Below, piece by piece: positions 17,888 to 25,349 of a stretch of DNA of 64,000 bases. The translations under genes were made by a program, and so were the position numbers. Origin of the DNA: Spartobacteria bacterium. Lineage in GTDB: Bacteria > Verrucomicrobiota > Verrucomicrobiia > Chthoniobacterales > UBA10450. The notes beneath the pieces are model-generated. The model worked only from the letters and a program-made list of their open reading frames with translations, ran no database searches and was not told the origin of the DNA. Numbering within the stretch: position 1 is the stretch's first letter; the number at the start of each line of letters is the position of its first letter. The stretch is from positions 124,001 to 188,000 of the forward strand of contig JAJPGZ010000002.1 of the NCBI GenBank assembly GCA_021325495.1, read 5' to 3'.

Positions 17888-17978
17888 GCTTGGCTAACAG
17901 TCGTTCGACTTGATATAAAAAGGCTTGCGTCAGGATAAATCTTTGCGAATATCCGCGCTCCTCGTTCCAAAAACCCCC

Positions 17979-20681
17979 ATGAACAAATTCCGATCCTTCT
18001 CCCAGACGACTAACGTACTTCTCATTGCGGGAGTCGCCTGCATCTCCGTTCTTGCGAACAGCAATAGGGTCGTCGCCCAAACAGCGATCCAAACTGAAAA
18101 CCGAATTGCGGGCCAGCCGCACGAAGGCGCATTCGGTTCGAAAAAAGCGACATCGCAGTTAGCTGCGGAGTCTGTGACTCGGCCGAAACGGAAACAGATT
18201 ATTCTAAAGCGGGAATTCGAGATTCCGGGGCGTGAGAACCGCCCCCAAGATTCAAATGCGAAGCAGGCCGCGGAATTTCCGGAGCGGAACTCTGATTCGA
18301 GACATTCGAACACGCTCTCGCCCTTTACCCCCGCGCCTCGTTACCCACAGGTTGTCAGCACTAGTTTCGATGCGGTGACTGGACCCAGTGAAACGGGAGC
18401 CTTCCCTCCTGATTCAATGGGAGCGGTCGGTCCGACTCAGTTCATCGTGTTTGTGAACGGCCGCATCCGCAGCTTCAACAAAACAACCGCTGTCGCGGAC
18501 GGCGTACTTAACATGGCGCCAGAAGATTTTTTTGCTGACGTCATGTCTCCGACGAAGCAGGCGCAACTTAATTTCACGAGTGATCCGCAAGTTCGCTATG
18601 ATCGGCTAACGAAACGTTGGATTCTAACTTGTATCGATGCCCCGAGCAGTTCTGAGACAAGCATTGCGGACATTCCGAACCGCGTGCTGATTGCGATTTC
18701 GGACAATGCGAGCCAAGGCGTTATCACCGGCGATACGGTTTGGACGTTTTATTTTATCCAACAGGATCAGGTTGGCGGGGCAGATACGGGCGAGTTTCTC
18801 GACTATGATTCGCTCGGAGTCGACAACAACGCCCTCTACATCGGCGGAAACATGTTCGATGCGGCGAGCGGAGCGTTTAATGGAACCGCTGCGTTTGTTG
18901 TTCGCAAGAATTCGATTCTCAACGGCGGACCTATCGTTGTGACAGCATTTCGAGATCTTATTACTGGTGGCGATGGCCCAGAAAGTCCGCGAGGCGTCGA
19001 CAACTTCGACCCGAGCGCTAACGAGGGGTATGTCATCGGCACGAGCACAGCGGTTTTCGGTCGATTGATTCTTCGCCGCGTTGCAGACCCGGGAGGTTCC
19101 CCCAGTATCTCTGGAAACATCCCGATCACTGTGAGTGCAACGTCGCTTCCGATTACGATCAATCATCTCGGGAATACTGGCGGTACGGCCGGCCAGCTCG
19201 ATGCACTGGATGATCGTCTGTATGCAGCGCACATCCGAAATGGAAAATTGTGGACCGCTCACACCATCGCTGTTTCACCGGCCGGCATCGCTTCTAATTT
19301 CGATTCACAACGTCGCGATGCGGTACGCTGGTATGAATTAGATGTTCCGGCAGGATTGGGAACACCCACGGTTCATCAATCCGGTACTCTTTTCGATAGC
19401 GCCACGAACGTGTCTGAAGCTCGGCAGTATTGGGTGCCATCAGTCATGGTTTCCGGACAAGGACATGCCTCGCTTGGATTCAGCACCAGTGGAAGCGGTT
19501 TTCGCATTGATGCCGCTTCAAACGGGCGCCTTGCCGGCGATAGCCTCGGTAACTTGCAAATCCCGACGCTGATTTCCTCGAGCACGTCGTCCTACAATCC
19601 GCCTGGTGACACCGGCGTTGGTCTATCGAGACGTTGGGGTGATTACTCTTTCACCAGTCTCGACCCGAATGACGACATGACGATGTGGACAATTCAAGAG
19701 TACTGCAACGGCACGAATAACTATGGCGTCCGAGTAGCGAAACTTTTGGCGCCGGCGCCAGCTACGCCTGGAACCTCAAGTTCCAATGTTCCGTTGGGTC
19801 AAACATCGACTAACGTTACGATCACTGGCATTTCGGTTTCAGGTTCTGGATTTTTCGATCCAGGCAGCGGTTTTGCGAACCACATCACTGCAACGGTGAC
19901 CGGTGGCGTAGTGGTAAATGGCGTTACCTACAGTGACTCAACGCACGTTGTCTTAAACGTTAATACAGTTAGCGCCGTCGAAGGCGCGCAGGATGTCACG
20001 ATTACGAATCCTGACGGTCAATCGCGCGTCGGCTACGGAATTTTAGCGACAGGCAATGCTACGCCGAGTCCTTCGCCGAATCCTACGCCCACTCCTTCTC
20101 CCACGCCTTTACCGTCTCCGGGTTCCACACCGCCTACGTCGAGCGCACCGTATGGCGTAATCAACAGTCCTATTCCAGGATCGACACTCAATTCGTCCAC
20201 CGTAACCTTTACTTGGTCCGCGGGCAGCGCGACCGCGTACTGGCTCAACATCGGAAACAGTGTCGGCGCCTCGGATATTTTCGACTCTGGCCAAACCGGA
20301 GGCCACTCATGGACCGTAACCAACCTTCCAACTGACGGACGTACACTTTACGTTCGCCTCTGGTCATTTGTTAGCGGCAATTGGTACAACCCTCCGCAAG
20401 ATTACACGTACATGGCGCAGCCGGGGATAGTTTTAACTCCCGTAATCTCCCCCGCGTCGGGGACCTTTAAAAAGAAGGTAAAAGTCACGATCACCGATGG
20501 CACACCCGGGGCAACGATCCGTTACACTACTAATGGAAGCACGCCGAATTCCACCTCTCCGGCATATCAAGGCGCGTTTACGCTTACTGGCAAAGGCTCG
20601 AAGACTGTGAAGGCACAAGCTTTCAAGACCGGTGTACCAGACAGCGTGATCACAACAAATTCCTACAAGATTACAAAGTAG
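17979..20681 (+). CDS. Large secreted multidomain protein with chitobiase C-terminal-like tail
   Basis: About 900 residues. The signal peptide region follows the ATG at 17979 (MNKFRSFSQTTNVLLIAGVACISVLA). A 500-residue beta-rich domain carries PDSMGAVGPTQFIVFVNG, typical of secreted propeller-like proteins. Then come an IPT-like strand domain, a Pro/Ser/Thr linker (TPSPSPNPTPTPSPTP), a fibronectin-like module (STVTFTWSAGSATAYWLNIG) and a final domain (PASGTFKKKVKVTITDGTPG...IRYTTNGSTP) matching the chitobiase/beta-hexosaminidase C-terminal (CHB_HEX_C) family, often a surface or carbohydrate module. The fibronectin-like module is also found in the protease at 28264-29532. Its last 11 bases overlap the convergent methyltransferase gene. 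Codon use is less GC-rich than neighbours. Confidence 0.7.
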   Translation: MNKFRSFSQTTNVLLIAGVACISVLANSNRVVAQTAIQTENRIAGQPHEGAFGSKKATSQLAAESVTRPKRKQIILKREFEIPGRENRPQDSNAKQAAEFPERNSDSRHSNTLSPFTPAPRYPQVVSTSFDAVTGPSETGAFPPDSMGAVGPTQFIVFVNGRIRSFNKTTAVADGVLNMAPEDFFADVMSPTKQAQLNFTSDPQVRYDRLTKRWILTCIDAPSSSETSIADIPNRVLIAISDNASQGVITGDTVWTFYFIQQDQVGGADTGEFLDYDSLGVDNNALYIGGNMFDAASGAFNGTAAFVVRKNSILNGGPIVVTAFRDLITGGDGPESPRGVDNFDPSANEGYVIGTSTAVFGRLILRRVADPGGSPSISGNIPITVSATSLPITINHLGNTGGTAGQLDALDDRLYAAHIRNGKLWTAHTIAVSPAGIASNFDSQRRDAVRWYELDVPAGLGTPTVHQSGTLFDSATNVSEARQYWVPSVMVSGQGHASLGFSTSGSGFRIDAASNGRLAGDSLGNLQIPTLISSSTSSYNPPGDTGVGLSRRWGDYSFTSLDPNDDMTMWTIQEYCNGTNNYGVRVAKLLAPAPATPGTSSSNVPLGQTSTNVTITGISVSGSGFFDPGSGFANHITATVTGGVVVNGVTYSDSTHVVLNVNTVSAVEGAQDVTITNPDGQSRVGYGILATGNATPSPSPNPTPTPSPTPLPSPGSTPPTSSAPYGVINSPIPGSTLNSSTVTFTWSAGSATAYWLNIGNSVGASDIFDSGQTGGHSWTVTNLPTDGRTLYVRLWSFVSGNWYNPPQDYTYMAQPGIVLTPVISPASGTFKKKVKVTITDGTPGATIRYTTNGSTPNSTSPAYQGAFTLTGKGSKTVKAQAFKTGVPDSVITTNSYKITK

Positions 20682-21366
20682 AGAGTAACGAAACTCGTTC
20701 CCGCTCGATCTCCGCGCCGCGGCTGAGAAAGAAATCGCGCACGTCGTCGGAATAATAATCGCCGTCGAGCTGCGGATTCATGGCCAGGAAAATTTTGCCG
20801 CGCGGCTTGAGATGTCGATCTTGCAGGTCGCGCAGAAAAAAATCCCACTCGTTAGGATGCCAGAGCGACTTGTCGATCTTGCGATTGAAGCCAATGGAGA
20901 AGGCGGTGATGAGATCGAACTTGCGGCCGAGATCGGGCAACGGTTCCATCGCTTGAATTTTCCAGACGCGGCGTTGCACGCCTAACAAATCGCAGAGTTC
21001 GCCGAAGAGCGGATGATCGGGCATGTCGAGGCCGAGGCAGCGATGGCCGAATTGCTGCGCGATGAAGAGAAAGAATCCGCCGCCGCAGCCGAGATCGAGC
21101 ACGTCCTGCGGCGGAAGGCGGTGCAGATTCAAATCCTGCACCCGCGGGATGTTCATGCGGAGATAGCGCGGGATGTCGCGCACGTATTTCGCCGGATAAT
21201 TTTTCGCGGTGGCGTGACCCTCCTGCAGCTCGCGCAGGCGTACCTTGTCGATCTTATCGAGCAGGGGCGCGAGCGGAATCGGATGCAGTTTGCGATCGAT
21301 GCGGCGCGCGGCGCGTCGGTGCGCTTCGCGCGAAAATAATTTCCCGATCTTGTGCGACAGCTTCAC
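20671..21366 (-). CDS. SAM-dependent methyltransferase, paralogue A
   Basis: 231 residues. SAM-binding motif I is VLDLGCGGGFFLFIAQ, followed by CLGLDMPDHPLF and FDLITAFSIGFNR. It is clearly a paralogue of the protein at 23430-24065 (shared LGCGGGFFLF, ITAFS, FNR, PRGKIFL/PNGKIFL blocks). The GTG at 21366 (VKLSHKIGKLF) is preferred because the frame beyond it runs through a REP-like element. The substrate is unknown. Three copies of the AAGATCGACA word are in the gene; two lie where its sequence differs in length from the paralogue. Confidence 0.8.
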   Translation of the reverse strand: MKLSHKIGKLFSREAHRRAARRIDRKLHPIPLAPLLDKIDKVRLRELQEGHATAKNYPAKYVRDIPRYLRMNIPRVQDLNLHRLPPQDVLDLGCGGGFFLFIAQQFGHRCLGLDMPDHPLFGELCDLLGVQRRVWKIQAMEPLPDLGRKFDLITAFSIGFNRKIDKSLWHPNEWDFFLRDLQDRHLKPRGKIFLAMNPQLDGDYYSDDVRDFFLSRGAEIERERVSLLSTL

Positions 21367-21373
21367 CGGCTCA

Positions 21374-21434
21374 CTGTAGTGGCAGGCGTGTCGCCTGCGC
21401 GGAAAAAATGCAGCCGACGCGGCGGCTGCAACAG
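21374..21434. repeat. Two-hairpin REP-like element, copy 1 (between genes)
   Basis: First hairpin GCAGGCG-TGT-CGCCTGC (21382-21398), second GCAGCCG / CGGCTGC (21410-21429), flanked by CTGTAGTGG and CAACAG. Copies with the same order of hairpins occur inside coding sequence at 41524-41575 and 52932-52996. Confidence 0.75.
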
Positions 21435-21514
21435 AAGAAAACACAAACGCGGCGAACGACTCCCTCCCCGAAGTCGCCGCCGCGTCTATGGCTCCTCAAC
21501 TCAGCCGAATTTTT

Positions 21515-21946
21515 TTAATCGCCTTCGGCGCTGTGCATTTTGCTCATGGCGTTGCGCATGTTCTCGCGCTGCTGTTGCATCTCATCGAGCTTCGCTTGCT
21601 GTTCCGCCGTCAACAGCGGACGGATTTGCCCCATCGTCCCATCCATGACCGAGCGCATTTTCATCGCGGCTTCCTCGCGGATTTGCTGAAGCTGGGGGCG
21701 CGCTTGATCGAGAATCGGCTGCACTTTTGCCTTTTGCTCCGGCGTTAAATTCAGCCGGTCGGCCAATTTCGTGAAAGCCGCTTCCGCCCGGGGCGCGCCG
21801 AAGGGTTGCTGTCGCGGGCCCGCGCCCGGCGCCAACGTGTTCGTGGTGGCGGGTGCGCCGCCAGTTTTCGGTTCGCCTTGGGCAATAACAAATCCGGCCG
21901 TGACGACAGCGATGGCTGCCGCCAATGTGATTACGTTTCGTTTCAT
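21515..21946 (-). CDS. Periplasmic Spy/CpxP-like (LTXXQ) protein
   Basis: 143 residues with a signal peptide (MKRNVITLAAAIAVVTAGFVIA), a Gly/Pro linker and a helical part with two LTxxQ-type motifs: LNLTPEQKAKVQPIL and LLTAEQQAKLDEM. Proteins of this family act as periplasmic chaperones or metal/stress sensors. It diverges from the ECF sigma-factor gene, whose operon ends with a second LTxxQ protein, so the two may belong to one stress response; two AAGATCGACA words lie in the region between the divergent starts. Confidence 0.85.
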   Translation of the reverse strand: MKRNVITLAAAIAVVTAGFVIAQGEPKTGGAPATTNTLAPGAGPRQQPFGAPRAEAAFTKLADRLNLTPEQKAKVQPILDQARPQLQQIREEAAMKMRSVMDGTMGQIRPLLTAEQQAKLDEMQQQRENMRNAMSKMHSAEGD

Positions 21947-22137
21947 TCTTTTCTCCGTTTAATTTTTGACTCCGAAAATATTCGGGGTCGTCTCGTAGAG
22001 TGAGACCGCGTGAAGGCGGGCCCGGTTACAATTTAATTGTCGATCTTACACGATGTCGATCTTCGCAAGCTTGCCAACGAGAAACCGTGTAACCATTTCA
22101 CCGGCACCGCGGTCATTAACCATGGCGTGGATGCAAC

Positions 22138-22716
22138 ATGGACGAACCTGATCTGCGCGCGTTGGTCGGCGATGCGCGCGCGCATGATGACGACGCGGCC
22201 CGCGCGCTCGTTCGCGCGCTGTATCCGCTTGTCGCGAAAGTGGTCCGCGCCCATCGACCGCGACGAACTGCTGAAGAGGACCTTTGCCAGATGATTTTCA
22301 TCCGCATGTTTCAAAACCTCGGCCAATTTTCCGGCAAAGTGCCGCTGGAACATTGGGTCTCGCGCATCGCCGTGAATACTTGCCTCAATCAGATCGCGTC
22401 CGAAAAAGTGCGGCCGGAATTGCGTCATGCCGATCTGAGCGAGGAAGAAGTGGCAGTGATCGAGAAACTGGCGGCTTCCTCCGATGAGCTCGCGCCCGAC
22501 GCGCAGTTTGCCTCGCGCCAACTGGTCGAACATCTTCTCGACGGACTAAAACCATCCGAGCGGCTCGTGATCGATTTGATGTACTTACAGGGGAAATCGG
22601 TCGAGGAAATCAAAGACGTGACCGGTTGGAGCGCGCCACTGGTGAAAGTGCGCGCCTTTCGCGCCCGGAAAAAATTGAAACTGCAACTCGAGAAAATTTC
22701 GCGAGAGGAAAATTAA
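22138..22716 (+). CDS. ECF-type RNA polymerase sigma factor
   Basis: 192 residues with sigma region 2 (ALVRALYPLVAKVVRAHRP...EEDLCQMIFIRMFQNLGQFSG...WVSRIAVNTCLNQ) and region 4 (LKPSERLVIDLMYLQGKSVEEIKDVTGWSAPLVKVRAFRARKKL). It likely directs polymerase to stress promoters. The next gene, a short membrane protein, starts on the base after its stop, as expected for an anti-sigma factor; a periplasmic CpxP-like protein is third. Confidence 0.92.
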   Translation: MDEPDLRALVGDARAHDDDAARALVRALYPLVAKVVRAHRPRRTAEEDLCQMIFIRMFQNLGQFSGKVPLEHWVSRIAVNTCLNQIASEKVRPELRHADLSEEEVAVIEKLAASSDELAPDAQFASRQLVEHLLDGLKPSERLVIDLMYLQGKSVEEIKDVTGWSAPLVKVRAFRARKKLKLQLEKISREEN

Positions 22717-23025
22717 ATGGACGATGTCGATCTTAGATTGAAGCGGCTGTTGCGCGCGGCATCTCGTGTCGATGTCGATCTTGCGCAGGAGATGCCGTTC
22801 GGTTTCGACACGCGCGTCGTCGCAAATTGCCGCGGCGCCGGCCTAACGAACGGCAACGGTGTGTCACGTTTGATTCGCCGGGTCGCGCTCGTTGCCGCTG
22901 CCATCCTCGTTATCTCCGGCGCGGCGGCGGTGCGCGAATTCGCGCAAGCGCGCGAGTTGAGCGAGCCGATGATAAACGAATACGCGCTCGCCGATTCCGC
23001 GATTGAAACCGAAATGTCGCGATGA
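22717..23025 (+). CDS. Probable anti-sigma factor, single membrane segment
   Basis: 102 residues: a cytosolic part (MDDVDLRLKRLLRAASRVD, about 55 residues), one membrane helix (LIRRVALVAAAILVISGAAAV) and a short outer tail. There is no zinc-binding HxxxCxxC motif. Position between a sigma factor (0 bases) and a periplasmic CpxP-like protein (4-base ATGA overlap) makes a CnrY-like anti-sigma role likely, but the sequence itself does not prove it. Two copies of the AAGATCGACA word encode VDL in the cytosolic part. Confidence 0.65.
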   Translation: MDDVDLRLKRLLRAASRVDVDLAQEMPFGFDTRVVANCRGAGLTNGNGVSRLIRRVALVAAAILVISGAAAVREFAQARELSEPMINEYALADSAIETEMSR

Positions 23026-23459
23026 ACCCGACGTTGAAATGGAAATTGATTTCCGGATTTCTGCTCGTGTTTATCGCCGGCGGCGTGACCGGCGCATTTT
23101 TCAGCGCGATGATGGCGCGGCATTTCTTTCCGCCCCATCACGGAATCGTCGCGCAACACATGCGGGAGCGATTGCGTCATGAATTGAACCTCACGCCTGA
23201 GCAGGTGAAGAAAATCACGCCGGCGATCGAACGTTCCGCCAGCGAGCTGGAGCGCATCCGGCTCGCGAGCGCGCGCCGCGTCCGCCAAACGTTCGAGGAA
23301 ACGCACGAGGAGATCAGTGAAAATTTAACGGACGAACAGCGCGCGCGTTTGCAGCGCATGCATCAGCGCCGGGAACACCTGCTGCAACTCAAGCGCCCCT
23401 CGCCGCAGCCTTCGGTCTCGCCGACGCCTTCAACCGCGACGACTCCCGTCGCCGAATAA
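23022..23459 (+). CDS. Membrane-anchored CpxP/CnrX-like periplasmic sensor
   Basis: 145 residues with an N-terminal membrane helix (LISGFLLVFIAGGVTGAFF), a His-rich turn (ARHFFPPHHGIVAQHM) and a helical hairpin with LTPEQVKKITPAIERS and LTDEQRARLQRMHQRR. This is the heavy-metal-resistance/Spy (LTxxQ) family pattern; CnrX senses metal in the periplasm and controls CnrY/CnrH. The His cluster would fit metal binding (inference). The gene overlaps its upstream neighbour by ATGA and the convergent methyltransferase gene by 30 bases. Confidence 0.8.
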   Translation: MNPTLKWKLISGFLLVFIAGGVTGAFFSAMMARHFFPPHHGIVAQHMRERLRHELNLTPEQVKKITPAIERSASELERIRLASARRVRQTFEETHEEISENLTDEQRARLQRMHQRREHLLQLKRPSPQPSVSPTPSTATTPVAE

Positions 23460-24065
23460 AACGTAGTTGCCTTCGAGTTTCGCGCCTCGGCGGCGGAACA
23501 ATTCGCGCACTTCTTCCGGATAAAAATTGCGCGACTTGCCGGCGTTGATCTCGAGAAAGATTTTGCCGTTGGGTGCGAGATGACGCGCGAGATCGTCGAG
23601 AAAGAAATTCCATTCCGCCTCGCCCCACACATGTCGATCTTGCGCGTCGCGGTTGAAGCGGGTCGAGAAGGCGGTGATCCAATCGAACTTTCGCCCGAAA
23701 CCCGGCAACGGTTTCATCGCTTCGATGCGCCAGACCGTGCGCGGAACGCCTAACAAATCGACCAGCTCGCGCAGAAGCGGAAAATCGTCCACGTCGAGTC
23801 CGTGCACTTCGTGTCCGATTTGTTGGCAGAGAAACAAAAAGAACCCGCCGCCGCAGCCAAGATCGAGAATCGACTTCGGCGGCGAATCATCGAGACCGAG
23901 TCGCCGCACATTTTGGCGGTGGCGCTTCAGCCAGCGTTCGACCTCGGCATACTTCGCGTAATTCTCCGGCGAATCTGCGTAACGCTGCTGAATTTCGCGC
24001 AGGCCTACCTTGTCGATCTTGCGCAGGAACGGCGTGATGTCGTTGCCGAGAAATCGCACGCGCAA
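23430..24065 (-). CDS. SAM-dependent methyltransferase, paralogue B
   Basis: 211 residues with SAM motif I ILDLGCGGGFFLFLCQ, then VHGLDVDDFPLL and DWITAFSTRFNR. It is a paralogue of the protein at 20671-21366, both beginning with a DKIDK-V-LRE-type stretch. The AAGATCGACA word occurs just after FNR in both paralogues but in different reading frames. It ends convergently with the sigma operon. A perfect REP-like hairpin sits directly upstream of its start. Substrate unknown. Confidence 0.8.
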   Translation of the reverse strand: MRVRFLGNDITPFLRKIDKVGLREIQQRYADSPENYAKYAEVERWLKRHRQNVRRLGLDDSPPKSILDLGCGGGFFLFLCQQIGHEVHGLDVDDFPLLRELVDLLGVPRTVWRIEAMKPLPGFGRKFDWITAFSTRFNRDAQDRHVWGEAEWNFFLDDLARHLAPNGKIFLEINAGKSRNFYPEEVRELFRRRGAKLEGNYVLFGDGSRRG

Positions 24066-24096
24066 CTGTAGCGGCGCTTGGAGAACGCCGCTACAG
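24066..24096. repeat. REP-like palindrome
   Basis: An 11-base perfect stem CTGTAGCGGCG / CGCCGCTACAG around a 9-base loop, lying between the methyltransferase start and the end of the DUF1328 gene, which both run leftward. It could stop or stabilise the DUF1328 transcript. Confidence 0.75.
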
Positions 24097-24107
24097 CCGT
24101 GCGATTG

Positions 24108-24281
24108 CTATAACACTTTTCTTCCAACCGAAATTCCGATGATGAAAAAAATCAGACACATCACCAGAAAAAGGAAGAACAGGAATTTCGCGATGCCGGC
24201 CGCGGCCGCCGCGATTCCCGTGAACCCGAACAACGCCGCCACGAGTGCGATGATTAAAAAAATTACTGCCCAACGTAACAT
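24108..24281 (-). CDS. DUF1328 small membrane protein (YtjA family)
   Basis: A 57-residue inner-membrane protein with two helices, starting [20 protein letters not shown], followed by the Ala-rich turn [16 protein letters not shown] and ending [10 protein letters not shown]. This is the DUF1328/YtjA family found in many bacteria, often stress-induced; the function is unknown. A good ribosome-binding site (GGAGG) lies 9 bases before the ATG at 24281, which is rare among the genes here. Confidence 0.9.
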   Translation of the reverse strand: MLRWAVIFLIIALVAALFGFTGIAAAAAGIAKFLFFLFLVMCLIFFIIGISVGRKVL

Positions 24282-24338
24282 GGTCATTACCTCCTTGATT
24301 ACTTTCGACGCGCGAACGCGTGTTGGATTCAGAATTCT

Positions 24339-25349
24339 TTACAACTCGTCCACAATTTCGCGCAGCAAACCGGGGCCGCGATAAACGTAGCCGGTGTAAA
24401 TCTGGAGCAACGCGGCGCCGGCGTTAAGTTTTTCGCGCGCGCTGTGGGCGTCGAAGATTCCGCCGCATCCGATGATGGGAATTGTCGATCTTCCGGCGAT
24501 CTGACGAATGAGGTCGGTTGATTTTTGCCGCAGCGGTTCGCCGCTTAATCCGCCTTGCTCGTCGCGGTCGCCCGTGATCGCGGAATGATCGAGCGTTGTG
24601 TTCGTGGCTTCGATCGCGGCCACATCGAACTCCTCACACGTGCGTATGATTTCCTCCAACTGCGGCGTCGTCACGTCCGGTGAAATTTTCACCACGATCG
24701 GTTTGTTCGTCCGATTCTCTTCACCGATGTCGCGCAACAACATCGACAGCGACTCGCGCTCCTGCAGTCCGCGCAATCCCGGGGTGTTCGGCGAGCTAAC
24801 GTTCAGCACAATGTAATCGGCGTAATTCCGCAGCCGCCGAAACGAATGCAGATAATCCGCGGTCGCCTGCTCGATCGCCGTCACTTTCGATTTACCGATG
24901 TTGACTCCGACCGGAATGCGCGGCCAGCGTCCGGTCTCGCGCAAACGCCGCAATCGATTGGCCACAATATCCGCGCCGTCGTTGTTGAAACCGAGGCGAT
25001 TGATCAAGGCGTTCTGCGCCGGGTAACGAAAAATGCGCGGGCGCGGATTTCCCGGTTGCGCGCGCGCGGTGACCGTTCCGATTTCGACGAAACCGAAACC
25101 GAGCGCGGCCCACGCCGGAATGGCGACGCCGTTTTTATCGAAGCCGGCGGCGAGACCGATCGGATTTCGAAACGTTAGGCCGAAAAGCGTTTTCGGTTTT
25201 GGCGCGGGCGCGAAACGACGCAGCGCGTTCAACGCAAGATCGACATGTGACATTCGGCGCAACATGTCGAGCGTGAGATTGTGCGCCGTTTCCGGATCGA
25301 GCAGAAACAGCGCGCGCTTAACGTAACGCTCGTAGGCGTCGTCTTTCAT
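24339..25349 (-). CDS. pyrD: Dihydroorotate dehydrogenase (quinone), class 2
   Basis: 336 residues; oxidises dihydroorotate to orotate in pyrimidine synthesis with FMN, passing electrons to membrane quinone. Motifs seen are GLAAGFDKNG, GFGFVEIGTVTARAQPGNPRPRIFR, NRLGFNN, NIGKSK, YIVLNVSSPNTPGLR (active-site Ser), KISPD and IGCGGI. The N-terminal helix (YVKRALFLLDPETAHNLTLDMLR) marks class 2. Its ATG overlaps the mnmE stop by four bases. Confidence 0.96.
   Translation of the reverse strand: MKDDAYERYVKRALFLLDPETAHNLTLDMLRRMSHVDLALNALRRFAPAPKPKTLFGLTFRNPIGLAAGFDKNGVAIPAWAALGFGFVEIGTVTARAQPGNPRPRIFRYPAQNALINRLGFNNDGADIVANRLRRLRETGRWPRIPVGVNIGKSKVTAIEQATADYLHSFRRLRNYADYIVLNVSSPNTPGLRGLQERESLSMLLRDIGEENRTNKPIVVKISPDVTTPQLEEIIRTCEEFDVAAIEATNTTLDHSAITGDRDEQGGLSGEPLRQKSTDLIRQIAGRSTIPIIGCGGIFDAHSAREKLNAGAALLQIYTGYVYRGPGLLREIVDEL

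Noticed and set aside
24091-24273. 60-codon minus-strand frame [13 protein letters not shown]... next to the REP hairpin
   Set aside because: Out of frame with, and covering, the DUF1328 gene that has a ribosome-binding site and a family match.
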